A stretch of 57,182 bases of DNA from Phocaeicola faecicola. Lineage in GTDB: Bacteria; Bacteroidota; Bacteroidia; Bacteroidales; Bacteroidaceae. Below, piece after piece: positions 41,762 to 50,126 of the stretch. The number at the start of each line of letters is the position of its first letter. Positions within the stretch are counted from its first letter, which is position 1. The position numbers and the translations under genes were made by a program. The stretch spans positions 1 to 57,182 of the forward strand of contig NZ_JABSOE010000026.1 of NCBI RefSeq assembly GCF_013618865.1, given 5' to 3'. The notes below the pieces were generated by a model. That model was given only the letters and a program-made list of their open reading frames with translations. It made no database searches and was not told the origin of the DNA.

Positions 41762-44467
41762 TCAGCGGCGAGTGGCTCCATCGTCCGTCAAATTGAGCAC
41801 ATGCCCCGCCTCATTGACCTTCTGCGCAAATGCCAACGACTTCCCGATGCCACTGGCATCCCAATCTCTGCAATACCGCTCGATAGCCTCCTGATGTCTG
41901 CACTTCAGTTCATGCTTATAGAGTTTCAATGCCTCCTTCTCAGCTCGCTCGGTGGTGTAGGTCATATAGCACTCGTGCGGCTCCTCCACACCATACACTC
42001 CGCTCGTCGATCCACGTCGGATAAACACCTCACGGAAGAAACTTCTTCCCTCCTTGTTATCCAAGCGGTTGACAGTGAATATCTTCTTGCAATCCACATC
42101 CGTCAATCCTAATATCGCCTTGATCTCGTCGAATCGCTCACGAAATTTGCTTTGGTCGAGCAGCATCACCACGTCGGAGTTGTTGATGATGGCTTCCTTC
42201 ACGATGGGACTGCCGATGATGTCCTGTATCTCCTGTGTCACTACGCCCACGCTCGCCCAGAACTTTCGGGCTGTCTTGTATAGGTACTTGATGTACTCGG
42301 CCATCAGCGGCGAGGCGATGGCTTTCCATGCCTCCTCGATGACAAGGCACTTGCGGTTCTTCTTCAGGCGCATCTTCTGCAGGAACACGTCCATGATGAT
42401 GAGCGTCACGATGGGGAAGAGCTGCTTGTTCTCCTTGATGGCATCCACCTCGAAGACGATGAAGGTCTCGTCGAACAAGGTGCTATCCACGTTCTCGTTG
42501 AGAATCTTGTCGTACTTGCCGCCACGGTAGAAGTTTTGGAGCATATAGGCGAAGTTGTCGCAGTCGATGGTGGTGATGTTGTTCTCGATGCAGATCTGGT
42601 CGAGACGCTCACAGGCGAACTCATAGAATGAGTCGAAGGAGAGGGTCTTCACGCTCAATGCCATGCGCCGTTCCTCCAGTCCCTTGATGAGTTTCTCCAC
42701 CTTGTCGTGTATCTGCGTCAGCTCCGTGCCGCGCCGCTTCTCCATGGTGGAGAGGTTTTTTCTCAGTGTCTCCTTCTGTGAGGAAGGATAGGGCTGCACA
42801 CCGTTGAAATAGAAATCGTAATACTCCGTCACCAACTGCTCCACGACACGGAACTCCAGTTCGGGTATCTGCGTCTCCGAGCCTTTCCATATCAGCAGTA
42901 TCAGGTTCTTCAGGAAGTCTATCTTCTCAATGTTCAGCTCCCGCTTGCTGATGTTGAAGGGGTTCATGGTGATGGGCTTGTCCTCCGTATAGGCGATGTA
43001 CTTGCCGCCCACATACTCGCAGAGTCCCTCATACGAGTTACCCGTATCGACCATGACGATGTCGGTGTTCTGCTCCCACAACTGACGCACCACGCTGTTC
43101 ATGTGGAACGACTTGCCGCTGCCCGAAGGACCCAAACAAAAAAAGTTCGAGTTGTCGGTCAGCTTCTCCTTTCCCTCCTTTCCTGTGATGTCGATGGCTA
43201 CGGGCACACCTTGGCGGTCGGTATAGTATATCTTCAGCGGGGTGTCCTCATTATGCACGATGCGCTCCTTGTACATCAGACAGGTGGCGGCATCGCCGAG
43301 GGTGAGGAATCGGTCGTAGTCGGCATTCATGCCATAGCAGTTGCCGGGGAAAGAGTTGACGAACAGCTCCAACTGGTTGTAGGCCCGCTTGCTGATGTGG
43401 ATGCCCATGCGCGAGAAGGAGTTTTCGAGATGGTTGGTGCATTTCTGTATGTCGGTGTCGCCGCTCACTGCCACCACGAGGTTGTAGTGGGTATAGACGA
43501 GCTGCTTGCTCTCACGGGCTATCACCTCCTGCACACGCTTGATGTCCTCTACAGCCATCAGGTTGCTGGGGTTGGGCATGGAGGCATGGCGGTTTTTCTT
43601 CTTGTCGAGTAGGGCAAGCTCACGCTTCTGGTTGGGCACGAACACCATCTGGTTGAACACCACGCAGTCGGCTCCGGGCACGCTATCGACGATGCTCACG
43701 AGATCAACGGGCATACTGGTGTTGTTCACCTCGATATTTGCGTAGGGACGGATGACCGACGGCAAGTTGGCATAATCCACATCCACAAGGCTATACACCT
43801 TGCAGCTACGGTCCCCCATGCCGATGGTCTCGTCATCGACCTTGAAGTTGGTCATCGACACCACCTTGTCACGGAAGTTCATGGAGAAGAAACGGTCCAC
43901 ATACTCGCAGGCTTCCGTTTTGCCGAGGAATCGGGACTTCACGCCGGCATCCCTCAGCTGGTCGTGCACCTTGCGTATCTTCACCAAGAAGTCACGCCAT
44001 TTCTTGTTGTCGAACGACATCAGACGGCTCTTCTTGTTCTCCTGTGTGATGGTGAGGTAGCAGACGCTGTCGGTAAAGGGTCTGCCGTTGAAATAGCGGA
44101 AGTAACTCTCGCTCAGGAACTCATGATTTCCACCGTTCTCTTCCTTGAATGCCTTCCTCACAAACACGTCCTGCTTGTGCAGCGCATAGCCTTCGCCCAA
44201 GGTCTGGGCAAGGGCGGCGAAGAGGTGGGTGAACTCATAGTAGGCCTCGATGTTGGCGGAATACTTCTGCACAGGGTTCTCCATCTTCAGAACAGCGGAG
44301 TATTCGCCCGTCTTGGTATAGAGCACGCCGATGCCATCCACTTCCTCGATGGAGAAGTAGATGTCCTGGAAGATGCGCTTGCGCTTCCCTCCCGTGCCGA
44401 ATGCCTTGACACTGATGGCCATGCCCACGCAGATGGCTGAGAATATGAGTATGATGTATAGGGTCAT
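41762..44467 (-). CDS. traG: TraG conjugative transfer ATPase (VirB4-like)
   Basis: A protein of 901 residues with one N-terminal membrane segment and a VirB4-type ATPase. Walker A is CLGPSGSGKSFHMNS near residue 450. The Walker B region reads MRLKKNRKCLVIEEAWKAIA near 705, and further conserved stretches are VGVVTQEIQDI and NNSDVVMLLDQSKF. VirB4 proteins energise assembly of the channel and pilus. The operon order traE-traF-traG is that of CTnDOT-like systems. The residues and length all look intact. Confidence 0.95.
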   Translation of the reverse strand: MTLYIILIFSAICVGMAISVKAFGTGGKRKRIFQDIYFSIEEVDGIGVLYTKTGEYSAVLKMENPVQKYSANIEAYYEFTHLFAALAQTLGEGYALHKQDVFVRKAFKEENGGNHEFLSESYFRYFNGRPFTDSVCYLTITQENKKSRLMSFDNKKWRDFLVKIRKVHDQLRDAGVKSRFLGKTEACEYVDRFFSMNFRDKVVSMTNFKVDDETIGMGDRSCKVYSLVDVDYANLPSVIRPYANIEVNNTSMPVDLVSIVDSVPGADCVVFNQMVFVPNQKRELALLDKKKNRHASMPNPSNLMAVEDIKRVQEVIARESKQLVYTHYNLVVAVSGDTDIQKCTNHLENSFSRMGIHISKRAYNQLELFVNSFPGNCYGMNADYDRFLTLGDAATCLMYKERIVHNEDTPLKIYYTDRQGVPVAIDITGKEGKEKLTDNSNFFCLGPSGSGKSFHMNSVVRQLWEQNTDIVMVDTGNSYEGLCEYVGGKYIAYTEDKPITMNPFNISKRELNIEKIDFLKNLILLIWKGSETQIPELEFRVVEQLVTEYYDFYFNGVQPYPSSQKETLRKNLSTMEKRRGTELTQIHDKVEKLIKGLEERRMALSVKTLSFDSFYEFACERLDQICIENNITTIDCDNFAYMLQNFYRGGKYDKILNENVDSTLFDETFIVFEVDAIKENKQLFPIVTLIIMDVFLQKMRLKKNRKCLVIEEAWKAIASPLMAEYIKYLYKTARKFWASVGVVTQEIQDIIGSPIVKEAIINNSDVVMLLDQSKFRERFDEIKAILGLTDVDCKKIFTVNRLDNKEGRSFFREVFIRRGSTSGVYGVEEPHECYMTYTTERAEKEALKLYKHELKCRHQEAIERYCRDWDASGIGKSLAFAQKVNEAGHVLNLTDDGATRR

Positions 44468-44589
44468 TGTTCTTTTTCTTTTTTAATCGCAAAAAGGCGG
44501 GCGCACCCTCATGCGTGATGCCCCCACCTCCATTCACTTACAATCATTGATAGCTTTCCACTTGGACATAATGGATTCTCTTTTTTGTT

Positions 44590-44889
44590 TTACACTTTCT
44601 TTGAATAGGCATAGATGAATATGCCGTTGTCACTCTTCTTGCTGTGCAAGCCCTTGCGCTGCTTCATGACGATGAGAACGCCACCGACAGCTACGGCGAG
44701 GACTAGCAGCACGAGTCCTGCCACGAAACCGAAGATGCAGTAGCCGAGGATGAAACCCGCAACGGCTCCTCCTGCGGTGGCTGCCGCCCAGTAGATGTAG
44801 CGTCCCTGCAACCCGAAGAACTCCAATGGACGTTGCAGTCCCTTGAAAATGGGATAATCCGGAAAACGCTCTTGCTTTGTATCTGCCAT
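44590..44889 (-). CDS. traF: TraF conjugal transfer protein (DUF4133, VirB3-like)
   Basis: A protein of 99 residues: PDYPIFKGLQRPLEFFGLQG followed by two membrane segments (about 32-75) and a short basic C-terminus. This is the standard DUF4133/TraF form, an inner-membrane partner of the VirB4 ATPase. It lies 48 bp after traE and 122 bp before traG. The latter gap contains a G/C-rich inverted repeat at about 44500-44530. Confidence 0.9.
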   Translation of the reverse strand: MADTKQERFPDYPIFKGLQRPLEFFGLQGRYIYWAAATAGGAVAGFILGYCIFGFVAGLVLLVLAVAVGGVLIVMKQRKGLHSKKSDNGIFIYAYSKKV

Positions 44890-44937
44890 AACTGTCAGTG
44901 TTTTAACGTTCTACATACTCACAATCTCACGCTGCGT

Positions 44938-45303
44938 TTAACCTCCAATGCCGAAGAACAGAGGCAGTGCCTGGGCTGCTGCAATGAGGAAAATACATGC
45001 GCCGACGACCATCATGATCTTCTTTTTCACGTCCTGTTCCTCGTTGTTCATGGCGATGTAAACGCTTATGGCTCCGACAATTGCAACGACACCTGCAATG
45101 GCATAGCAGAGCTTCACCACGATAGGTACATACTTGGCAATCTCCTCCGTCACTGTGGTAAGCGCGGTCGTTCCTGCCGAGTAGTCGCCGGCTGCGTTCT
45201 GTGCCATTGCTGCGGTGGTGCCGACAAGCAACATCAGGGCGAGCGTTTTCATGCGCTGTGAAGAGAAGAATCCCTTCACCTTCTTGTTAATCCTTTCAAA
45301 CAT
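44938..45303 (-). CDS. traE: TraE-type VirB2-like pilin (DUF4134), copy 2
   Basis: A protein of 121 residues with a long basic leader and signal segment (LALMLLVGTTAAMAQ), a short processed head (NAAGDYSAGTTALTTVTEEI) and two hydrophobic helices separated by a charged loop (NNEEQDVKKKI). This is the pilin plan of VirB2/TraE proteins. It follows a paralogous pilin gene with 58 bp between them. Confidence 0.88.
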   Translation of the reverse strand: MFERINKKVKGFFSSQRMKTLALMLLVGTTAAMAQNAAGDYSAGTTALTTVTEEIAKYVPIVVKLCYAIAGVVAIVGAISVYIAMNNEEQDVKKKIMMVVGACIFLIAAAQALPLFFGIGG

Positions 45304-45361
45304 TCTTTTTACCTTTTAATTTGTTACACTTTGAGTTATCTTATCTCGTATCACCTGTATC

Positions 45362-45694
45362 TCAAATCTGATAACCGAAGAAAGCGGGGAAGACGATGGT
45401 CGCTCCTATGAGGAACAGGCAGGCTCCCACCAGCATCATGATGTTCTTCTTCACTCCTTCTTCGCCCGTATTCATCTTTATATATATCTGCAAGGCGCTG
45501 ACTATGACCACGATGCCCGCCACTGCATAGCACAGATAAACGATATAGAGCATCATCGTCACGGCATAGTCATGGGCACTCGCAAGTGCGTCCGCTCCCC
45601 AGCTGTAGTCCACGTTGCCACACTTAGCACTGGCCAGAGCTGGGGTTAAAGCGGCATATAATGATAGAAATGCACTTCTTGTTTTTGACATCAT
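45362..45694 (-). CDS. TraE-type VirB2-like pilin (DUF4134), copy 1
   Basis: A protein of 110 residues, paralogous to the next gene: signal segment (ALTPALASAK), then two hydrophobic helices with the loop NTGEEGVKKNI, matching NNEEQDVKKKI of copy 2, and the shared MMLVGACLFLIGA end. The head differs (CGNVDYSWGADALASAHDYA), so the two pilins are not interchangeable copies. The start overlaps the upstream gene by 4 bp. Confidence 0.82.
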   Translation of the reverse strand: MMSKTRSAFLSLYAALTPALASAKCGNVDYSWGADALASAHDYAVTMMLYIVYLCYAVAGIVVIVSALQIYIKMNTGEEGVKKNIMMLVGACLFLIGATIVFPAFFGYQI

Positions 45695-46143
45695 ATCTCA
45701 TTATTGAGTGATTCCACCTTGACCATGTCACGTCCATTGTGACGAAGACCGCGGGCGATGATGGTGTTGTTCAATTCTTCCGAATACATGGGGTCGGAAT
45801 AGGTGGTATTCACTTCCTCCATCTTCTTCTCGATTGCGCTTTGTATCTTTTCAAGCACATGAGGCTTGCTCTCTTCCGCAGTGGCGGCTGCCTCCTCTGT
45901 AGGCTCTGCAAGCTGCTTCTCCTCGTAGGCTGTCTCATATTGGTTGTCGCCTACGCTGAAACCACCGTCGCTCTCGCTGACCGCTATCGACTCTTCCTCG
46001 TCGGTCATGTCACTGACATCAAACGACTCGCCCTGTGACTTCTCGTCCTTGGGCTTTCCGTACAGATCCTGCACGATGATGACCGTATAGTAGATGACAT
46101 AGATTATGGTCACGACAATGGCGAATATTACAAATGACTTCAT
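45691..46143 (-). CDS. First gene of the transfer operon, small single-pass protein
   Basis: A protein of 150 residues with one N-terminal membrane segment (about 4-25) and a long acidic, probably disordered middle (DMTDEEESIAVSESDGG). A short conserved-looking end includes YSDPMYSEELNNTIIARGLR. It occupies the traD-like position. Upstream, 46144-46364 holds a degenerate -7 (TTCCTTTG on the minus strand near 46190) and the terminator of the preceding operon, so transcription of tra probably starts here. Confidence 0.6.
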   Translation of the reverse strand: MKSFVIFAIVVTIIYVIYYTVIIVQDLYGKPKDEKSQGESFDVSDMTDEEESIAVSESDGGFSVGDNQYETAYEEKQLAEPTEEAAATAEESKPHVLEKIQSAIEKKMEEVNTTYSDPMYSEELNNTIIARGLRHNGRDMVKVESLNNEI

Positions 46144-46302
46144 ATTTTCAAGTTTGATTTTACTATGGTTTGGCTTATTGCCGATGCAAAGGAACTACCT
46201 TTTCTTCAATCTTAAACCGAAATGACTTTCCGTGGAGCCAAATCTTAACTCTAATTTTGATTACACTCGCAATCATACTCAAAAATCAAACTCGAAAGGC
46301 AC

Positions 46303-46331
46303 AAAAAAAGCCCTTCCGATAGGGAAGAGCT
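46303..46331 (-). terminator. Terminator separating the AbiE/phosphoesterase operon from tra
   Basis: On the minus strand AGCTCTTCC and GGAAGGGCT form a 9-bp stem with one G-U pair, followed by seven T residues (plus-strand A run at 46303-46309). Confidence 0.85.
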
Positions 46332-46364
46332 TGTAAAGAGGGTGGATGAAAAAAATGTGGATGG

Positions 46365-47135
46365 CTATATGGTCAGGTACTTGCCATGGGAGAAGTCCTG
46401 ATGTTCGTTAGAGAAAACATAGCCCAACTGGTTGGACAAGCATTGGGTGTTGCCTATCCTGGCATCGATGTTGGTGTGCGAATGTCCGTATATCCAATAG
46501 TCTATGCCGCTATCGGTGATATAGTCCTCCAACTCTACGGTGAACGCCACGTTTGCCTTGCTGCCTTGAAACTTTGGGTGGAGCATACGGAACGATGGTA
46601 CATGATGGGTGACAACAATCTTATGGGCTGCTTGCGAATATGCCACTGCATCCTTGATAAAGGTGAGGCAACGTTCATGCTCAGCATTGAATTGGGCATG
46701 GGTCATCAGCTCACCTTTATATAATATACGGCGGAAGTCGCTTATCACTTGCTCGGTGAAGTAAGCGTCCTCCAAAGGAATCCTCGACCAAAGGGTGGAG
46801 AGGATGATGTCGGTGTCGCCAATCCTCGCAATACCGTTGTAGTGGCTGAATACATTGGGACGTACCTCCAAGAGATAGCCGTCGGGCAGTGTCGCCACAT
46901 CATAATATTTGTAGAACTCATGGTTGCCCATGCAGCAATGCACCTCCTTGTAGTTCTCCGATGCCCAGTCCCAAAAGGGATGCTTGGAGTAGTTGTCATC
47001 GCCGAGATAGCCGATGTCGCCGGCAAGCAGCAGTATGTCGCCCGTCACCTCCAAGGGGTGGGCTTTCAGATACCGCCAATTGTCGGCAAACTCCAGATGC
47101 AGGTCGGATGCGTATTGTATCTTCATATTGGTCAT
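46365..47135 (-). CDS. Calcineurin-like metallophosphoesterase
   Basis: A protein of 256 residues with the metal-binding motifs in order: SDLHLEF (D-x-H) near residue 10, LLLAGDIGYL (GD) near 37, MGNHEFYK (GNHE) near 70, VVTHHVPS (H) near 175 and YGHSHTNID (GHxH) near 218. All ligands are present. It could hydrolyse phosphodiesters or nucleotides; the substrate is unknown. Its start overlaps the nucleotidyltransferase stop by 4 bp, making it the third gene of an AbiE-like operon. That pairing suggests action on the toxin's product. Confidence 0.88.
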   Translation of the reverse strand: MTNMKIQYASDLHLEFADNWRYLKAHPLEVTGDILLLAGDIGYLGDDNYSKHPFWDWASENYKEVHCCMGNHEFYKYYDVATLPDGYLLEVRPNVFSHYNGIARIGDTDIILSTLWSRIPLEDAYFTEQVISDFRRILYKGELMTHAQFNAEHERCLTFIKDAVAYSQAAHKIVVTHHVPSFRMLHPKFQGSKANVAFTVELEDYITDSGIDYWIYGHSHTNIDARIGNTQCLSNQLGYVFSNEHQDFSHGKYLTI

Positions 47136-47911
47136 GCTTCTATAAACAATTCATCCAGTTGATCTAACAGTCCGGTCACAAATGCCTCGTCTTGACCGAG
47201 TGACTTTGACAATGGTTCTGCGAGAGTTGACCAGTCGGCTCTGATGGAGGCGACAAACTCCCTTATACATGCCACTATTGAAGCAGGAGCCTCAATGTTG
47301 TCCTCAGTCATTATGACCACATTTTTCAGGATGTCCGAACGGTGCTTCTTGATGTCTTTGGTGTTCACATGCTTGCCGTCCCGCTTGTCTGCCATGAGAT
47401 TTAGGTAGGCTCTTGCCTTCAGTGCTATCAAGGCAGCGGAATTGGCATGGCGTATGCCATCAGTCAGTTGGCTGTGTGCGATAGTAAAGTGATAGTAATC
47501 ATCGTCCATGATGATGGCACTAAGACTCGACACATCTTCATCGGTCGGGATAGGTTCTATGACAAATCCCTTTGGCTCTCCAAGCACGTCGGGGTGGCGT
47601 GACAGCAGTTCTATCATCTCGGGATAGCCGTCTTTACCATCAAGGAAACGATACATTTCATACCTTGGTGGCTCACCAGCCTCCTGTTTCCTCTTTTCAG
47701 GTCGATAGCCAGCCTCCCGCACAAACTGCCAGAAGCGATTGGCGAAAGCCTCGGTCATGTTCTCTACGATGACTATCATGTCGATGTCGTGTGTGGCGCG
47801 TGGACGCACCACGGTATTGGTCATGGTGATGTCACAGGCTGCTCCGCCTATCACCACATAGTTTTCTGAGTATTCCGCAAATGCTTCACGGAACTTGACT
47901 AATCCTTCCAT
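47132..47911 (-). CDS. Nucleotidyltransferase, AbiEii-like toxin candidate
   Basis: A protein of 259 residues. The nucleotidyltransferase signature is split between YVVIGGAACDITM and ATHDIDMIVIV (DxD) at residues about 18-50, followed by a helical domain ending LKARAYLNLMADKRDGKHVN-like residues. AbiEii proteins are GTP-binding nucleotidyltransferases, the toxin of type IV toxin-antitoxin pairs. The gene overlaps the upstream AbiEi-like gene by 13 bp and the phosphoesterase by 4 bp. Confidence 0.72.
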   Translation of the reverse strand: MEGLVKFREAFAEYSENYVVIGGAACDITMTNTVVRPRATHDIDMIVIVENMTEAFANRFWQFVREAGYRPEKRKQEAGEPPRYEMYRFLDGKDGYPEMIELLSRHPDVLGEPKGFVIEPIPTDEDVSSLSAIIMDDDYYHFTIAHSQLTDGIRHANSAALIALKARAYLNLMADKRDGKHVNTKDIKKHRSDILKNVVIMTEDNIEAPASIVACIREFVASIRADWSTLAEPLSKSLGQDEAFVTGLLDQLDELFIEA

Positions 47912-48870
47912 TTCTGTTCACTGATTATTCGTTCTACTTCTTTTTCTACTCTCGGATCATCATCATCTCTCAACGAAAGGACAAGGGAAAGGCGATCAAC
48001 CCACTGGCTTTTGTCGCCCATTTTGCTGACAACAGGGTATTTCCATACCTCTATGATATAGTTGCCGTCATAGATGTTGGGATTCTCCATGACATCAGCC
48101 GACTTGACGGCACGATATTCCTTGCTTGTCATCATTATCATCTCTTCCCGGTCACGATTAAGCATGGAATAATGTGCCAGGGCATTGATGCCGCATACGG
48201 GGTATTCCGCATCCAAGCGTATGTCATCGCAAAAGATGCGGTTCTCCACAGGTGACAGCAAGACGTTCTGAGCCTTGTCCCACAGTTCCTTGCCCTTCAA
48301 CTCGAAGTGTACCACCTTGCTGCGCTGTCCGTTCTGAATCTTTTGACACAGTCCTACATCTTCAAGACAGGTGACACCCAACGTGACGCTTTCGTAAGAA
48401 TATGGAAGCAACGGTGCAATATCCCTTGGCGACATTCCTTCAATACTGCCCACCTGTAGGTGATAGAGTAGTATGTATTGCGCCACAGGGGTCAATACTT
48501 CGGCAATCTTCCTGTTGCTTGTCTTCTCCAATGCTATGATGCCTGGCAGATGGGCATATTCCTCGGACATGACAAAGAAGACTCCTTTGTCTGCCAGTCT
48601 GTGTCGCTCGTAGGTGGGTCCGGGCGCAAGGATAAACACCGCAGGCAGTCCCAGGGCTTCGGTCAACCGCTTGCCCGTGATGGCGCAAGTCCGTGGAGAG
48701 GGATTGCCCTTCTTGGGCTCAACGAACAGCAGGGGCGTGCCTTGGTATGTGCCATCATAGAAACGGTATGAGAGTTTCTCGCCAACCGTGATGCCTTTCA
48801 GGCTTTCCTTGGCACGAGGTTCCACCTCAAAGCGTCTGCCCAATATCCTTATTTCTTTTTTCAATTCCAT
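47899..48870 (-). CDS. AbiEi-like transcriptional regulator/antitoxin candidate
   Basis: About 323 residues from the Met at 48870 (MELKKEIRILGRRFEVEPR); the frame is open upstream to 48975 but those codons fall in promoter DNA. A winged-helix-like part is around 150-215 (LHLQVGSIEGMSPRDIAPLL-like, then YSYESVTLGVTCLEDVGLC). A mixed C-terminal domain follows. Partner order and a 13-bp overlap with a nucleotidyltransferase gene fit AbiEi. A -7 element TATTTTTG lies on the minus strand at 48904-48911. It probably represses its own operon. Confidence 0.62.
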   Translation of the reverse strand: MELKKEIRILGRRFEVEPRAKESLKGITVGEKLSYRFYDGTYQGTPLLFVEPKKGNPSPRTCAITGKRLTEALGLPAVFILAPGPTYERHRLADKGVFFVMSEEYAHLPGIIALEKTSNRKIAEVLTPVAQYILLYHLQVGSIEGMSPRDIAPLLPYSYESVTLGVTCLEDVGLCQKIQNGQRSKVVHFELKGKELWDKAQNVLLSPVENRIFCDDIRLDAEYPVCGINALAHYSMLNRDREEMIMMTSKEYRAVKSADVMENPNIYDGNYIIEVWKYPVVSKMGDKSQWVDRLSLVLSLRDDDDPRVEKEVERIISEQKWKD

Positions 48871-49026
48871 TCTGCTACATTTTAATAATATATTAAAACG
48901 ATGCAAAAATAAGGATAATAATTGAGAATCAAGCATGTTTGGGCGAAAAAGTGCAGATTTGATATGTAATTTCAATGCATTTGAGCCATTTTTGCATCAA
49001 ATGATGGTGTTTTCGTCTTTATAATG

Positions 49027-49926
49027 TCATTCAGATGCCGTTCGTTTCTTCCTCATCAGATAGTCGTTGACATCCTTGTAGTCGGCATATCTGAAGGACT
49101 CGTCCGTCACCCTGTACTCGAATACATTGCTGATGCTCTCAACCGTCTTGCGTCCTGCCTGGTCGTTGTCGAGGAAGCAATGGATGTGGGTGTAACGGTC
49201 AAGGTAATGCAATGCCTGTTTGAGGTTGGCGACTGAGTTCAGTATCATATAGTCGCAAGGGCTTTCAACGACAAACCATCGGTCTTGCTGTTTAACGAGG
49301 GTCATATAAGCAAGGAAGTCCATGAAGCCCTCAAAGACCAGACAACCGTTTTGCCACTCGTTGAACGTATGGGCAAGCAGGGTGATGTCCTTATGCCCGA
49401 TGCAGCCCTTGAAATAGGGATTGCGCACCTCATGTCCTTCACTCAGATTGCCAAAGGCAATGCCATAGTAATGTTTTTGCTCAACCTTGTAGTGTATCTC
49501 CCTGCAATACATCCTGCCAATGGTGATGTCTATCCGTCGGCTACTGAAATAGGACAGCAGAGAATGGTTGCTCAGTGGGAGCAGCTTCACATCGTTCATC
49601 TTGGTTGTCGTGTATTCCTTGGCTGCGATAGCGGTCTCGATTGCCTTATCCACAGTGGCAATACTCTTGGACGCAAGGTAGGCAAGGGCATCGGAAACGG
49701 ATTGTTTGTTATACATACGCTTTACCAGCTCCACAAGGTCACCGCCCTCCTTAATGGCGTAGTCGTACCACAGGTTCTCCTTCTTGCTGACCTTGAACGA
49801 TGCGGTCTTCTCGTCCCTGAAGGGTGACAGATACCAGTAGGCATTGCCCTTCTTCTTTTTCAGCGTTACATTCTCCTTGTCTAAGAAGTCTATAATGCTC
49901 AGTTTCTTCGATTGTTCAATATTCAT
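49027..49926 (-). CDS. CHC2/Toprim-type primase of the ICE
   Basis: A protein of 299 residues. The N-terminal part follows the DnaG zinc-domain outline (LSPFRDEKTASFKVSKKENL, then YDYAIKEGGDLVELV), but the zinc Cys/His ligands are absent. The C-terminal Toprim-like domain has CLVFEGFMDFLAYM (the acidic EG-x-D motif) and THIHCFLDNDQAGRKT (the DxD-type motif). Such short primases prime the transferred or replicating single strand. It lies downstream of the iteron-like repeats and the RecA-fold ATPase. Confidence 0.82.
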   Translation of the reverse strand: MNIEQSKKLSIIDFLDKENVTLKKKKGNAYWYLSPFRDEKTASFKVSKKENLWYDYAIKEGGDLVELVKRMYNKQSVSDALAYLASKSIATVDKAIETAIAAKEYTTTKMNDVKLLPLSNHSLLSYFSSRRIDITIGRMYCREIHYKVEQKHYYGIAFGNLSEGHEVRNPYFKGCIGHKDITLLAHTFNEWQNGCLVFEGFMDFLAYMTLVKQQDRWFVVESPCDYMILNSVANLKQALHYLDRYTHIHCFLDNDQAGRKTVESISNVFEYRVTDESFRYADYKDVNDYLMRKKRTASE

Positions 49927-49965
49927 TGTACTTTCATTTGTTCGGTTTTACTTTGTCCATGGAAA

Positions 49966-50122
49966 CAGTTTACTTTACCCTTTCTCCTATATAGGCACAC
50001 CCGTAAACTAAACCATTTGCTAAACTACTTTTCCGCTTCCCAATTCAGCCTCCGATTTCGGTTTACTTTGGCCTTATTTCTTATATATAGGTACGGACGT
50101 AAACTAAACTGGTTTCTGAACT
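49966..50122. repeat. Iteron-like direct repeats, candidate replication origin
   Basis: Two units of about 62 bp (49966-50026 and 50059-50122) share GTTTACTTT, a CTTATATATAGG-like block and GTAAACTAAAC, and each ends near GAACT or AAACT. GTTTAC and GTAAAC are inverted relative to each other within every unit. A partial third unit (GGTTTTACTTTGTCC) lies at 49944-49958. The repeats separate the primase from the RecA-fold ATPase gene, the place expected for an origin. Confidence 0.6.
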
Positions 50123-50126
50123 GTTT

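Noticed and set aside
49944..50122. A CRISPR array formed by the repeated blocks.
   Set aside because: Only two full imperfect units of about 62 bp with no uniform spacers and no cas genes. The setting between replication genes favours iterons.
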